Assembly: GCF_013911755.1 (NCBI RefSeq)
Contig: NZ_JACESP010000004.1
Span: forward strand, 1-64,000
DNA length: 64,000 nt
Reading direction: 5' to 3'
Source of the DNA: Sphingosinicella sp.
GTDB lineage: Bacteria > Pseudomonadota > Alphaproteobacteria > Sphingomonadales > Sphingomonadaceae
Part shown: positions 40,291 through 48,964 of the stretch, one piece after another
Position numbering within the stretch: position 1 is the stretch's first letter
Layout of the letters: each line of letters begins with the position of its first letter
Made by a program: the position numbers and the translations under genes
Notes under the pieces: model-generated
What the model was told of the DNA's origin: nothing
The model's database searches: none
What the model saw: only the letters and a program-made list of their open reading frames with translations

Positions 40291-40607
40291 GGTTGAGGTT
40301 CCCTGGCGACCGTCTTGTCATACAGGATCGACTGGCTGAGCCCGATGCGTTTGCCGTCCACCCTTTCACTCAGGCGGACGCCGCGCCCGGTTGCTGTGCT
40401 CGGCGCGTTTTCCCCGATGATCTCGATACCCGCCCCCTCGAGCGCGGTGATCACCTTCACCAGCGTATCGACCACCCCGCGCACCTGCCCGGCCGAGGAT
40501 TCCATGCGCTGAATGGTTGGCAAGGACAGTCCGGCGAGTTCAGCGAGCTGGCGCTGATCGAGCCCGAGAAGGGCGCGCGCAGCGCGCATTTGCTGCGATG
40601 TGATCAT
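40287..40607 (-). CDS. Small XRE-type HTH transcriptional regulator (copy 2)
   Basis: A 106-aa paralogue of the regulator at 36094-36411. Both begin MITSQQMRAARA, share the HTH core (LSLPTIQRMESS here), and share GENAPSTATGRGVRLSE. It overlaps the SulP start codon by 4 nt. An inverted repeat perfect in both half-sites lies 10 nt upstream of the ATG, the same spacing as for copy 1. Autoregulation of a regulator-transporter operon is inferred. Confidence 0.9.
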   Translation of the reverse strand: MITSQQMRAARALLGLDQRQLAELAGLSLPTIQRMESSAGQVRGVVDTLVKVITALEGAGIEIIGENAPSTATGRGVRLSERVDGKRIGLSQSILYDKTVAREPQP

Positions 40608-40617
40608 AAGGGCCTCG

Positions 40618-40634
40618 TGATGTTTAATACATCA
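40618..40634. promoter_or_regulatory. Operator-like inverted repeat, site C (perfect)
   Basis: TGATGT-TTAAT-ACATCA is a perfect 6+6 bp inverted repeat with a 5-bp spacer, 10 nt upstream of the second HTH regulator and 44 nt upstream of the oppositely oriented gene at 40679. It may control both directions. Confidence 0.65.
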
Positions 40635-40678
40635 AAATGTAGGATTAACAATTTAATGTGCGGTTGTATATATGCCTT

Positions 40679-40984
40679 ATGCCATCCATTGAATCACCTT
40701 CTGCGGTCGTCAGTCCCGCAGATGCCGCGAACGCCGGGCGTTTGCCGGTGAACCGCATTGGCGCTCATCTGCGGCTTCTCCCGGGCTTGGCGGAAGATTT
40801 CAGGCCAAAGGATTTCCGGATCGTGGTGACGTTCCATCTTGCCGATGGAACTCTGGGCGAGGCCGAACTTAAACCCCATGAGGCGGCCGGTCTCATGTCG
40901 GAACTCGCCAAGGCCATCGACAGAGGCAATCATGCGGCACCGGGCATCACGCCGCGCGAAGCGCGCGAGAACCGTCATGCCTGA
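40679..40984 (+). CDS. Hypothetical protein
   Basis: A 101-aa protein with no recognised domain, divergent from the HTH-SulP operon. The segment [26 protein letters not shown] looks like a small beta-strand/helix unit. The ATG at 40679 is used; an extension to 40658 adds only a hydrophobic stub that overlaps the control region. The operator-like repeat at 40618-40634 lies 44 nt upstream. Confidence 0.55.
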   Translation: MPSIESPSAVVSPADAANAGRLPVNRIGAHLRLLPGLAEDFRPKDFRIVVTFHLADGTLGEAELKPHEAAGLMSELAKAIDRGNHAAPGITPREARENRHA

Positions 40985-41184
40985 TCGCCGCACCCGAAAG
41001 TCTTCGTCGCGCTTGCGGCCGGACACAAAAAATCATCGCGCCGGCAACGCCGCCAGCACGCTTTCGCGGGACGCTGACCGGGTCCGGCGTCCGAGATTGT
41101 CTCCGCGTTATGGACCGCCCGATCCCGCCAGCGACTGAAACGTCACTCCCTCCCCCATCATCAGACCAGAGAGGCACCGACCGC

Positions 41185-42783
41185 ATGACCATGACCCTCA
41201 CCCGGCCGCAAGCCGCCATCAAACCCGGCGCCCTGCTGCATGAGAATCTCGATACGCCGCAGTTGGTGGAACGCGCCCTGCAGCGCCTCGAAGGGCACAT
41301 GTCGGAGCATGGTGCGCTGGTGGTCGAGACCGGAAAGCACACCGGGCGCTCGGCACAGGACAAGTTCATCGTTCGCGATGCCGAGACCAAGGACGATGTC
41401 TGGTGGGGACCGTCCAACAAGCCGATGACCGGAGAAGCCTTCGAAAAGCTCCGCGAGGATTTCACCAGGCATCTCGGCACGCTGGACGAGGTGTTCGTGC
41501 AGGATCTCTTCGGCGGTTCGCAGCCTGAATATCGCGTCGGCGTGCGGATCTTCACCGAACTGGCCTGGCATTCGGCTTTCGTGCGCACCATGCTGGTGCG
41601 GCCGACCGCGGACGAGCTGCGCGACTTCCAGGCGGACTACACCATCATCGACCTGCCGAGCTTCCGGGCCGATCCCGAACGGCATGGCTGTCGTTCCAAG
41701 ACGGTGATCGCCATCGACTTCATGAACAAGCTGATCCTGATCGGCGGCACCGGCTACGCCGGCGAGATGAAGAAGGCGGTCTTCACGATCCTCAACTATG
41801 TCCTGCCCAGGCAGGGCGTGATGCCCATGCATTGCTCGGCCAATATCGGCCCCGACGGCGACACCGCGATCTTCTTCGGGCTTTCGGGCACGGGCAAGAC
41901 CACATTGTCCGCCGACGCCTCGCGCACGCTGATCGGCGACGACGAGCATGGTTGGTCGGACACCGCCGTCTTCAATTTCGAGGGTGGCTGCTATGCCAAG
42001 ATGATCCGCCTGTCGGCTGAAGCCGAACCGGAGATCTACGCCACGACGCGGCGCTTCGGGACCATCCTCGAAAACGTCGTCATGGATCCCGAGACCCGGA
42101 CGCTCGACCTTGATGATGCCTCGCTCGCCGAGAACAGCCGCGGCGCCTATCCGATCCATTTCATTCCCAATTCCTCCTCCGAGAACATGGGACCAGTGCC
42201 CAAGAACATCATCATGCTGACGGCCGACGCCTTCGGCGTGCTGCCGCCGATCGCCCATCTCACGCCCGAACAGGCGATGTACCACTTCCTGTCCGGTTAC
42301 ACGGCCAAGGTGGCGGGGACCGAACTGGGTGTGACCGAACCCGAAGCCACTTTCTCGACCTGCTTCGGCGCCCCGTTCATGCCGCGCCATCCCAGCGTCT
42401 ATGGCAACCTGCTGCGCCGGCGCATCGCCAAGGGCGGGGTCGATTGCTGGCTGGTCAATACCGGCTGGACCGGTGGCCAGTACGGCACCGGCTCGCGGAT
42501 GCCGATCAAGGTGACCCGCGCGCTGCTGGGTGCCGCGCTGTCGGGCAAACTCAAGCGGGCGGAGTTCCGGATCGACCCCAATTTCGGCTTCGCGGTGCCG
42601 ATCGCGGTGGAAGGCGTCGACAGCACGATACTCGATCCGCGCGCGACATGGGCAAAGGCCGAAGACTATGATCAGGCGGCACGCGGCCTCGCCGACCGTT
42701 TCCGCCGCAATTTCACGCAATTCGTCGCGCATGTCGACGAGAGCATCCGGGCTGCCGCGCCTCCCGGGATGTTTAATGCCTGA
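41185..42783 (+). CDS. pckA: Phosphoenolpyruvate carboxykinase (ATP)
   Basis: A 532-aa enzyme converting oxaloacetate and ATP to PEP, CO2 and ADP. The P-loop [13 protein letters not shown], the metal-binding LIGDDEHGW, the substrate-binding RSAQDKFIV and [13 protein letters not shown] are all present. ATG 41185 follows an AGAGAGG ribosome site; the in-frame extension to 41110 is not needed. It overlaps the DUF983 gene start by 8 nt. PckA is normally chromosomal, so this may be a second copy carried by the element. Confidence 0.95.
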   Translation: MTMTLTRPQAAIKPGALLHENLDTPQLVERALQRLEGHMSEHGALVVETGKHTGRSAQDKFIVRDAETKDDVWWGPSNKPMTGEAFEKLREDFTRHLGTLDEVFVQDLFGGSQPEYRVGVRIFTELAWHSAFVRTMLVRPTADELRDFQADYTIIDLPSFRADPERHGCRSKTVIAIDFMNKLILIGGTGYAGEMKKAVFTILNYVLPRQGVMPMHCSANIGPDGDTAIFFGLSGTGKTTLSADASRTLIGDDEHGWSDTAVFNFEGGCYAKMIRLSAEAEPEIYATTRRFGTILENVVMDPETRTLDLDDASLAENSRGAYPIHFIPNSSSENMGPVPKNIIMLTADAFGVLPPIAHLTPEQAMYHFLSGYTAKVAGTELGVTEPEATFSTCFGAPFMPRHPSVYGNLLRRRIAKGGVDCWLVNTGWTGGQYGTGSRMPIKVTRALLGAALSGKLKRAEFRIDPNFGFAVPIAVEGVDSTILDPRATWAKAEDYDQAARGLADRFRRNFTQFVAHVDESIRAAAPPGMFNA

Positions 42784-43267
42784 TCTTATGCGCTCTCCCT
42801 TTGACACATTTGCAGAAGAGACAAAGTCCGCCACCTCGCCTGAAGCCGGCCCGGTGACCACAGCGGTCATCCTGCCTGCTTCGGGCTGGACGGCAATCTC
42901 GCGTGGCTTGCGCGGGCGCTGTCCCCGCTGCGGCGAGGCGCGCCTGTTCGGGCGCTTTCTCAAACCCATCCCGCGCTGCGTGCGGTGCGACCAGGACTGG
43001 ACGCACCAACAGGCGGATGACTTTCCCGCCTATGTCTCGATCTTCGTGACCGGGCACCTGATGGCGCCGCTGATCATCGCCCTGGCCCGCGACGCGGACC
43101 TGTCCGTATCGGCCATGGTGGCCATCGTCCTGCCGCTCGCCATCCTCCTGATGATCGGGCTCCTGCAACCGGCCAAGGGCGTCATCATCGCCGTGCAGTG
43201 GTGGTTCGGCATGCACGGCTTCCAGAAGGAGCGCCCGGGACAGAGCCCGGACGACGCCGAAGCATGA
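42776..43267 (+). CDS. DUF983 zinc-ribbon membrane protein (second copy)
   Basis: A 163-aa protein with a zinc ribbon ([10 protein letters not shown], then CVRCDQDW) and two transmembrane helices near residues 85-145. It is the second DUF983 gene in the window; the first is in the oxidase operon. It starts within the end of pckA (alternative ATG 42788) and overlaps the GNAT gene by ATGA, giving a coupled pckA-DUF983-GNAT unit. Function is unknown. Confidence 0.82.
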   Translation: MPDLMRSPFDTFAEETKSATSPEAGPVTTAVILPASGWTAISRGLRGRCPRCGEARLFGRFLKPIPRCVRCDQDWTHQQADDFPAYVSIFVTGHLMAPLIIALARDADLSVSAMVAIVLPLAILLMIGLLQPAKGVIIAVQWWFGMHGFQKERPGQSPDDAEA

Positions 43268-43716
43268 CGATAGAATTACGCACGCTTGTCCCAGGCGAAG
43301 TCGGCGATGCCGCAAGGCTGTGGGACGCGTGCGGACTGACCAGGCCCTGGAACGATGCCGCGGCGGATGCCCGCAAGGCGCTCGATGGCCCCGCCTCCAC
43401 GATCATCGGGGCCTTCGCCGGACCACGCCTGATTGGGACGGCGATGTGCGGATGGGACGGGCATCGCGGCTGGATCTATTATCTGGGCGTCGATGCCGAT
43501 TTCCGGCGCTGGGGGATCGGCCGCAAGCTCATCGGGCACTGCGAGGAATGGCTCGGCCGGTTCGGCGCGCTCAAGGTCCAGCTCATGGTTCGCGCCGACA
43601 ATGCAGATGCTGCACGTTTCTATGAAGCGATCGGCTATGATGAAGACGCATTCCGGTTCTTCTATCGCCGCATCACTCGCGAGTGTCATCGCGAGCAGCA
43701 ATCCGAAGCACCCTGA
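43264..43716 (+). CDS. GNAT family acetyltransferase (YpeA-like)
   Basis: A 150-aa single-domain GNAT protein resembling YpeA/RimI-like enzymes. The acetyl-CoA-binding segment VDADFRRWGIGRKLIGHCEEWL and the C-terminal ADNADAARFYEAIGYDED are characteristic. The ATG at 43264 overlaps the DUF983 stop codon by 4 bases. The acceptor substrate is unknown. Confidence 0.87.
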   Translation: MTIELRTLVPGEVGDAARLWDACGLTRPWNDAAADARKALDGPASTIIGAFAGPRLIGTAMCGWDGHRGWIYYLGVDADFRRWGIGRKLIGHCEEWLGRFGALKVQLMVRADNADAARFYEAIGYDEDAFRFFYRRITRECHREQQSEAP

Positions 43717-43829
43717 ACGGTCTGGCCGAGTGATGCTTCAGGCCTGCGGCCGGTGGCGTCTGGCAACCTGCGCGGCTGATCCGAGCCGGTGGTACTTTTT
43801 CAGGCAGACAATATTTGGAGTAACAGGCC

Positions 43830-45029
43830 TTGCCACAGAGCAGAGTCATCGCACGTTACGAAGACGCTATTGCAACAGGACAGTTGCGCCCCGACGACGC
43901 ACAGCGCCAGGTCGCGCTTCGGTTCGGCAAGGCTGTCACCGATCTGGAAATGCAGGCTCAGCGGCCTGGTCTCCTGGCCCGGATTAGCCGGCGCAAACCC
44001 GAACCCGTCCGCGGCGTCTATCTCTGGGGCGGCGTGGGGCGCGGCAAGTCGATGCTCATGGATCTGTTCTTCGATTGCGTCGACATTGCCGACAAGCGGC
44101 GCGTCCATTTCCATGAGTTCATGCAGGAAGTCCATGATCGGCTCCGCGTCGAGCGCGCCAGGGAAACCGGCGACCCGATCCTGCCAGTGGCCGATGCGAT
44201 TGCCAGTGAAGCCCGGCTGATCGCATTCGACGAGATGATCGTCACCAACTCGGCTGACGCCATGATCCTCTCCCGGCTGTTTACCCGGATCATCGGCACT
44301 GGCGTGACCGTTGTTGCGACATCGAACCGGCCGCCTCGCGATCTCTACAAGAACGGCCTCAACCGCGAACATTTCCTGCCGTTCATCGCGCTGCTGGAGG
44401 ACCGGCTCGACGTCCTTTCGCTCGATGGTCCCACCGATTATCGCCTTCAGCGCCTGGGGGGCTTCCAGACCTGGCATGTGCCCAACGGCGATGCCGCGAC
44501 CGAGGCTCTGAGCCGGTCCTTCTTCCGGCTGACCGATTTCCCGGTTGAAGACCGCGAGCATGTTCCTTCGGAGACAGTGCCGATCAAGGGCGGCCGGGAA
44601 CTGTTCGTCCCCAAATCCTTGAAGGGCGTTGCGGTTTTCTCGTTCAAACGCCTGTGCGGCGAGCCGCGCGGCATTCCTGACTACATGGCCCTGGCGCATC
44701 GGTATCACACCCTCATTCTGGTCGGTATTCCTGTCCTCGACGCCAACCGGAAATCGGAGGCGACCCGGTTCAAGACCCTGATCGACACGCTCTACGAAAA
44801 TGGCGTCAAGCTGCTCGCGTCGGCTGATCGTGATCCCGACACCCTCTACTGCGCATCGGACGATGCGTTCGAATTCGAGCGGACCATCTCGCGTCTCAAT
44901 GAGATGGGCTCTCGCGATTATCTCGCGCGTGGCCATGGCGTGAGCACCGACACGGAGAGCCTGCCGCTGGCTCAGATCCGCCAAGGTTCCGATCGCGCCA
45001 GTGCGGCAACAGAGGATATGCCGACATGA
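43830..45029 (+). CDS. zapE: AFG1/ZapE family ATPase
   Basis: A 399-aa AAA-type ATPase of the ZapE/AFG1 family (ZapE acts at the FtsZ ring; AFG1 in mitochondrial protein quality control). Walker A is YLWGGVGRGKSMLMDLF, Walker B is RLIAFDEMIVTNSADAMIL, and VVATSNRPPRDLYKNGLNRE is the hallmark of the family. The TTG at 43830 was chosen, with GGAG upstream. The ATGA at its end overlaps the next small gene. It is likely a second copy, since zapE is a core alphaproteobacterial gene. Confidence 0.9.
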   Translation: MPQSRVIARYEDAIATGQLRPDDAQRQVALRFGKAVTDLEMQAQRPGLLARISRRKPEPVRGVYLWGGVGRGKSMLMDLFFDCVDIADKRRVHFHEFMQEVHDRLRVERARETGDPILPVADAIASEARLIAFDEMIVTNSADAMILSRLFTRIIGTGVTVVATSNRPPRDLYKNGLNREHFLPFIALLEDRLDVLSLDGPTDYRLQRLGGFQTWHVPNGDAATEALSRSFFRLTDFPVEDREHVPSETVPIKGGRELFVPKSLKGVAVFSFKRLCGEPRGIPDYMALAHRYHTLILVGIPVLDANRKSEATRFKTLIDTLYENGVKLLASADRDPDTLYCASDDAFEFERTISRLNEMGSRDYLARGHGVSTDTESLPLAQIRQGSDRASAATEDMPT

Positions 45030-45217
45030 AGCCGAAGCCCAGTTTGAAGCCCACTGTCCGCAACAGTGAATTCTACCGCCATCGGCTCGACGCCTGTCTC
45101 GCCGAGGCTCAGGCGGCCTCGCTTCCGCTGGTCAGGGAACGCTCGCTGCGCGCGGCTGCCGCCTGGAAGGACATGTATGAGAAGGCGCAGCTCTTCGAAC
45201 AGCGGTCGGGTCGCTGA
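45026..45217 (+). CDS. Small hypothetical protein coupled to zapE
   Basis: A 63-aa basic, helical protein (residues 15-60 look like one or two amphipathic helices: FYRHRLDACLAEAQAASLPL ... RAAAAWKDMYEKAQLFEQR). The ATG overlaps the zapE stop (ATGA), which makes a real translationally coupled gene likely. No function is known. Confidence 0.65.
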   Translation: MKPKPSLKPTVRNSEFYRHRLDACLAEAQAASLPLVRERSLRAAAAWKDMYEKAQLFEQRSGR

Positions 45218-45413
45218 GACAGGCCTGACCACCATCTCTGGGTGGTCCGCCATCCGACCAGTTCCGATCCCGATCGGGCGCGGACACTTCGCGCTGCTCC
45301 TCCCATCGGCTTCCTTCAGATGACCGATGAGAGAAGGTTCGTGAATTATGATGAGTCCCGCATGCCCGTGACGTGCCGGTCCTGGATTTCTGTCCCGTTT
45401 GAGGAGGGTCCCT

Positions 45414-45557
45414 GTGGTAATATTTGCGATCATTCTCATCTCCCTGCTGTTGCTCGTGCTGTTTTTCGCCGTGACCGTCGCGGGAGGACGTGCCCATGAC
45501 CGGCAGAATGCACGCCGCAACAGCGAGCGCCACGACAAGGACAATTCGAGAAACTGA
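45414..45557 (+). CDS. Small single-helix membrane protein (47 aa)
   Basis: A 47-aa frame starting with GTG at 45414 and preceded by a strong GAGGAGG ribosome site 7 nt upstream. It encodes one transmembrane helix (residues 2-21, VIFAIILISLLLLVLFFAVT) followed by a basic, charged tail (RAHDRQNARRNSERHDKDN). Strong initiation signals and membrane-protein-like composition support a gene, although it is very short. Confidence 0.6.
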   Translation: MVIFAIILISLLLLVLFFAVTVAGGRAHDRQNARRNSERHDKDNSRN

Positions 45558-45713
45558 CGCTTGGTCAAGCCGCCACGCCCAGGGGCTTCACGTGGTTCGT
45601 TCGACGCGGGAACGATAAACGGCATCATGAACCACCTCCCATAATTTGAGGATCTTCCGACTGAACGGGAGTCGCCTGCGATGAAGGCGGCACCCTGCCC
45701 AAGAGCGACAGAC

Positions 45714-45751
45714 AAAAGGCCGCCACGCCGGGGGAAGCGTGACGGCCTTTC
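45714..45751 (-). terminator. Intrinsic terminator after hfaD-like gene
   Basis: An 8-bp plus 5-bp stem with one mismatch (AAAGGCCG-C-CACGC at 45715-45728 with GCGTG-A-CGGCCTTT at 45737-45750) is followed on the minus strand by TTTTG. It is 51 nt past the hfaD-like stop codon. An identical hairpin lies at 34566-34601. Confidence 0.75.
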
Positions 45752-45801
45752 CCGCATGCGGCGGGCGGTCCAGGGGCTTGTGGCGCCGCCCGCCGCGCGG
45801 A

Positions 45802-48800
45802 TCAGCGCGAGACCGTGACCTTGCTCGTGGCCGCGTTCCCTACTGCCGATGCGCTGATGCTGTTGCCCGAGATGCCAATCCGGCTCGTCGAAATATCCGG
45901 CGACGTGACTGTATAGGCCGCATTGGTAACCTGGGCCGTGACAGCGCCGCTATTGGTCTGGACGCTGCTGATGCCGGACGCCGGCAAGCTGCCGAGCGAA
46001 GCCAGCGTCACCATGTTGGTGGCGCTGTTGCCATAAGCGGCCGCCGAGACGCTGTTGCCGGTCACGCCAAGGCGGCTGTCGCTGACCCCGGCGCTGCCAT
46101 AGCTGACCGAGACGGTCGGGCTCGCGACATAGGCCGACACCCCACCCGCGTTCATCTGGACGTTGGACAGGAGCGCGGGCGCCATGGCGCTGTTGAGCGC
46201 GCCGGTGGTGATCGAGGCGAGGTCCGGCGTGCAGTCGTCTTCGGCCACGCCGCTTACGGCGAGCATATTGGTCGCCATATTGCCGCGGGCCATGGCCGTG
46301 GTCACATTGCCATCGACGAGGCTGGAGGCATCGGACGAGGCGTGCGCGCCGATGCCATAGGCGCTGGTCGCCTGCGCACCGACAGAGGCATAGTTCGACT
46401 GCTGGTTGAGCAGGCCGGCGCTGGCGCCGCCCTGTACCGCCGAGGTCAGTGCAAGGCTGTTGGCCGCATTGTTCGCGACGGCCTCGGCCAGCGTCTCGTT
46501 GCCGCTCGCCTCGAAGCTGGAGCGAACGAACGACACCGAGGGATCCACGGACTGACCGGTCGTCACCGCCGTCGCGCTGACGCTACCATCGGCGATCTGG
46601 TTACTGGCGAGGACATGATCGCCCATGACCTGCGAGGCATAACCGACATCCACCAGCGCTGCCGCAGGCTCCCCGCTCAGCGATCCGGCGCTAAGCGTGT
46701 CGACCCCGAGACTGTTGGTCGCATCGTTCATATGGGCCCGCACCACATTGCTGTTGTTCGACAGGAGCAGGCTGGAATCGACCGCTGCCGTGGTCACTCC
46801 AAGCTGCATGTCGGAGACGGCATCGACATTGGTATAAGCGGCCTGGGTCGAGGACAGAGCCGATCCAGGCGCCGGCTCCTCGGCACCGCCCAGCGTCGTA
46901 GCGGCAATGGTCAGGCTGTTGGCCGCGCCGTTGCCGAGCGCCGAGGCGGTCTGGCTGTTGCCGGTGACCTTGAGCGCGGAACGCACCGCGCCGTTGCCGG
47001 CGGTCGCATCGAAGTCCCCATAGGCAGAGGCCTTGACCGCGACGGGAAGCTGATAGCCACCCCGGATCTCCTGGGTATTGGCCAGGGCATAGTCCGCCGC
47101 CGCGCCGACGCCGTAATCGAGCATGCCCGCCTGCGCATTTTCATGACCGCTGGCATTGGTCAGGCTATTGGCGGTGATGGCCATGCTGTTGGCGACCTCA
47201 TTCTCGGTCGCGCTGGCGGTGAGGCTGTTGTCCGAGACGGTCAGGCTGGAATCGACCACATCGCCCGCAGCGGAAAGGATCGCTCCCGCGCGATTGCCCG
47301 CAGAGCCGACAGAGGCGCTGACCACGCCCTTGCCGAGTTGAAGGCTATTGAGATCGGCCGCTGTCGCAAGGCTGTTGGCATCGAGCGACAGCCCGTTCGT
47401 CGCCACATTGCCGCTGGCTTGCGCCCCAGCGCTGTTCCCCGTGATCGTGGCGTTCGATCGAACGATGCCGGTATCGACAGTAATCAGGGTCGCCGTGTCC
47501 GTCGCCTTTGCGGTGACGCGAGCCTGATTGAGCTGATCATTCTGGACGCTGAACGGCGCGGTGACGGTCATGATTCCATCGCCGTCGACCAGCGCGGTGC
47601 CGACCGGACCTTCCCCGCCGAAGCCTTCGCCGGCATCGACCACATTGGCCGTCACCGACAGGAGGTTGCCATCGGCGCGATTGGCGGTCGCCACCGCAAT
47701 CACCGCATTGTCGCGGGCATCCAGGTTCGCCTCGACCGCATCGCCGGTGATGGCGATGCTGGCTCCGCCCTTGGCGAGCCCCTTCACGGGAATGGCTGCG
47801 GCTGACTGGACATTGGTGATGTTGGCGACGGCGCCGCCATCCCAGGCATTGTTGGCGATGGCATCGGCCGACAGATCGAGACCATTGGAAGACTGGTTGC
47901 CATAACCTGCCGCGACCAGGCTGTTGTCGCCATTGGTCACGTCCGAGGCGAAGGCGGTATCACCCACCTTGACGGCGAAGCCGCCATTGGCGCTCGCCGC
48001 CACGGCGCTGCCGACCCGCTGGTCGGCCAGCACGGCATAAGCGGCATTGACCGAAGGGTCGCTGGCATTGGCCTCGACGATCGAGGGCATGCCATAGCTC
48101 GCCGCCGCATCGAGCTGGACGGCGTCGATACCCAGTGCATTGCTCGCGCTGTTGCCATAGGCGACGGACCGCTGGAGATTGTCGCGCACATCGAGATCGC
48201 TGCGCGGGGCATCGGCGACCTTGAGCGCCGCCGTGCCGCTGAAGCGGGCCGCGACGGCAGCATCCCCGCCGACCGACTGGTCACTGACCACGCCGGCACC
48301 GGTGCCGACGGCAACGCCGGTGAGCGACAGGGTATCGGCAGCATCATTGGCCAGCGCAACGGCTTCCTGGGTGTTGGTGCTGACCGCAGCGCTGCTGTCG
48401 ACCAGATCGCCAAGCCGCGCGCGAATACGGGAATTGGTGGTGGTGGCGGACACGGATGCGCCATCGGTTGCCTGGCGCGTGACGATGAGGGCCGGCGATT
48501 GCCCGTCGGTGCCGTCCGATCCGGTCGCCAGCCAGGTGCCGCCGGTCGCCGCTTCGAGATCGCGCGCATCAGGCGTCAGGGCGGCGCTGGCGCTATTGGC
48601 CCTCGCGGTGGCGCTGACGGCATTGCCGGTGACGGCGACGCTCGATCCATCGACCGCGCCAGTGGTTTCGACCAGGGGATTGGTCGCAGTGGCGCTGACC
48701 GGCGACCAGTCCTTGCTTTGATCGGTCACGATGACCTGCGCGCCGGTCGCGTCGATCCCCGGCGTGGGATCAGGCGTGGCGAAAGCGGGCGTGGCCAGCG

Positions 48801-48879
48801 AGCCGGCAAGGGCGAGAACCGCGCCGCCCATCAGGAGGCGCTGGCGGCGGGTCGAACAGGAAGATGCAGTCTGTTTCAT
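45802..48879 (-). CDS. hfaD: HfaD-like repetitive surface adhesin
   Basis: A 1025-aa protein with a signal peptide (LLMGGAVLALAGSLATPAFA) and then almost only repetitive beta-strand-prone sequence. About 13 copies of a motif (V/I)-x-(G/D)-N-S-x-x-A-x-A-x-x-N-x-A-x-N-x-(L/M)-x-(L/V) occur every 70-80 residues, for example TGNSQTASALGNGAANSLTI and ISGNSISASAVGNAATSKVT. The neighbours hfaA and hfaB point to the holdfast-anchoring locus of Caulobacter, where HfaD is the large matrix protein, although this one is much longer. Start at ATG 48879, because the longer frame runs into hfaB. No catalytic motif. Confidence 0.72.
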   Translation of the reverse strand: MKQTASSCSTRRQRLLMGGAVLALAGSLATPAFATPDPTPGIDATGAQVIVTDQSKDWSPVSATATNPLVETTGAVDGSSVAVTGNAVSATARANSASAALTPDARDLEAATGGTWLATGSDGTDGQSPALIVTRQATDGASVSATTTNSRIRARLGDLVDSSAAVSTNTQEAVALANDAADTLSLTGVAVGTGAGVVSDQSVGGDAAVAARFSGTAALKVADAPRSDLDVRDNLQRSVAYGNSASNALGIDAVQLDAAASYGMPSIVEANASDPSVNAAYAVLADQRVGSAVAASANGGFAVKVGDTAFASDVTNGDNSLVAAGYGNQSSNGLDLSADAIANNAWDGGAVANITNVQSAAAIPVKGLAKGGASIAITGDAVEANLDARDNAVIAVATANRADGNLLSVTANVVDAGEGFGGEGPVGTALVDGDGIMTVTAPFSVQNDQLNQARVTAKATDTATLITVDTGIVRSNATITGNSAGAQASGNVATNGLSLDANSLATAADLNSLQLGKGVVSASVGSAGNRAGAILSAAGDVVDSSLTVSDNSLTASATENEVANSMAITANSLTNASGHENAQAGMLDYGVGAAADYALANTQEIRGGYQLPVAVKASAYGDFDATAGNGAVRSALKVTGNSQTASALGNGAANSLTIAATTLGGAEEPAPGSALSSTQAAYTNVDAVSDMQLGVTTAAVDSSLLLSNNSNVVRAHMNDATNSLGVDTLSAGSLSGEPAAALVDVGYASQVMGDHVLASNQIADGSVSATAVTTGQSVDPSVSFVRSSFEASGNETLAEAVANNAANSLALTSAVQGGASAGLLNQQSNYASVGAQATSAYGIGAHASSDASSLVDGNVTTAMARGNMATNMLAVSGVAEDDCTPDLASITTGALNSAMAPALLSNVQMNAGGVSAYVASPTVSVSYGSAGVSDSRLGVTGNSVSAAAYGNSATNMVTLASLGSLPASGISSVQTNSGAVTAQVTNAAYTVTSPDISTSRIGISGNSISASAVGNAATSKVTVSR

Positions 48880-48964
48880 GGGAAAATCCTTGTCTGAAGT
48901 TGTTCGAGAAACCGGGCATGCGGGTGTCGGGTGGGCGCCTCCTTTCGTGCGAGGGAGGAGACGA

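Noticed and set aside
45739-47805. A 688-aa plus-strand open frame opposite the hfaD-like gene
   Set aside because: It is antisense to a clear secreted repetitive protein with signal peptide and operon context, and has no domain or ribosome site. It arises from high GC and repeat structure.
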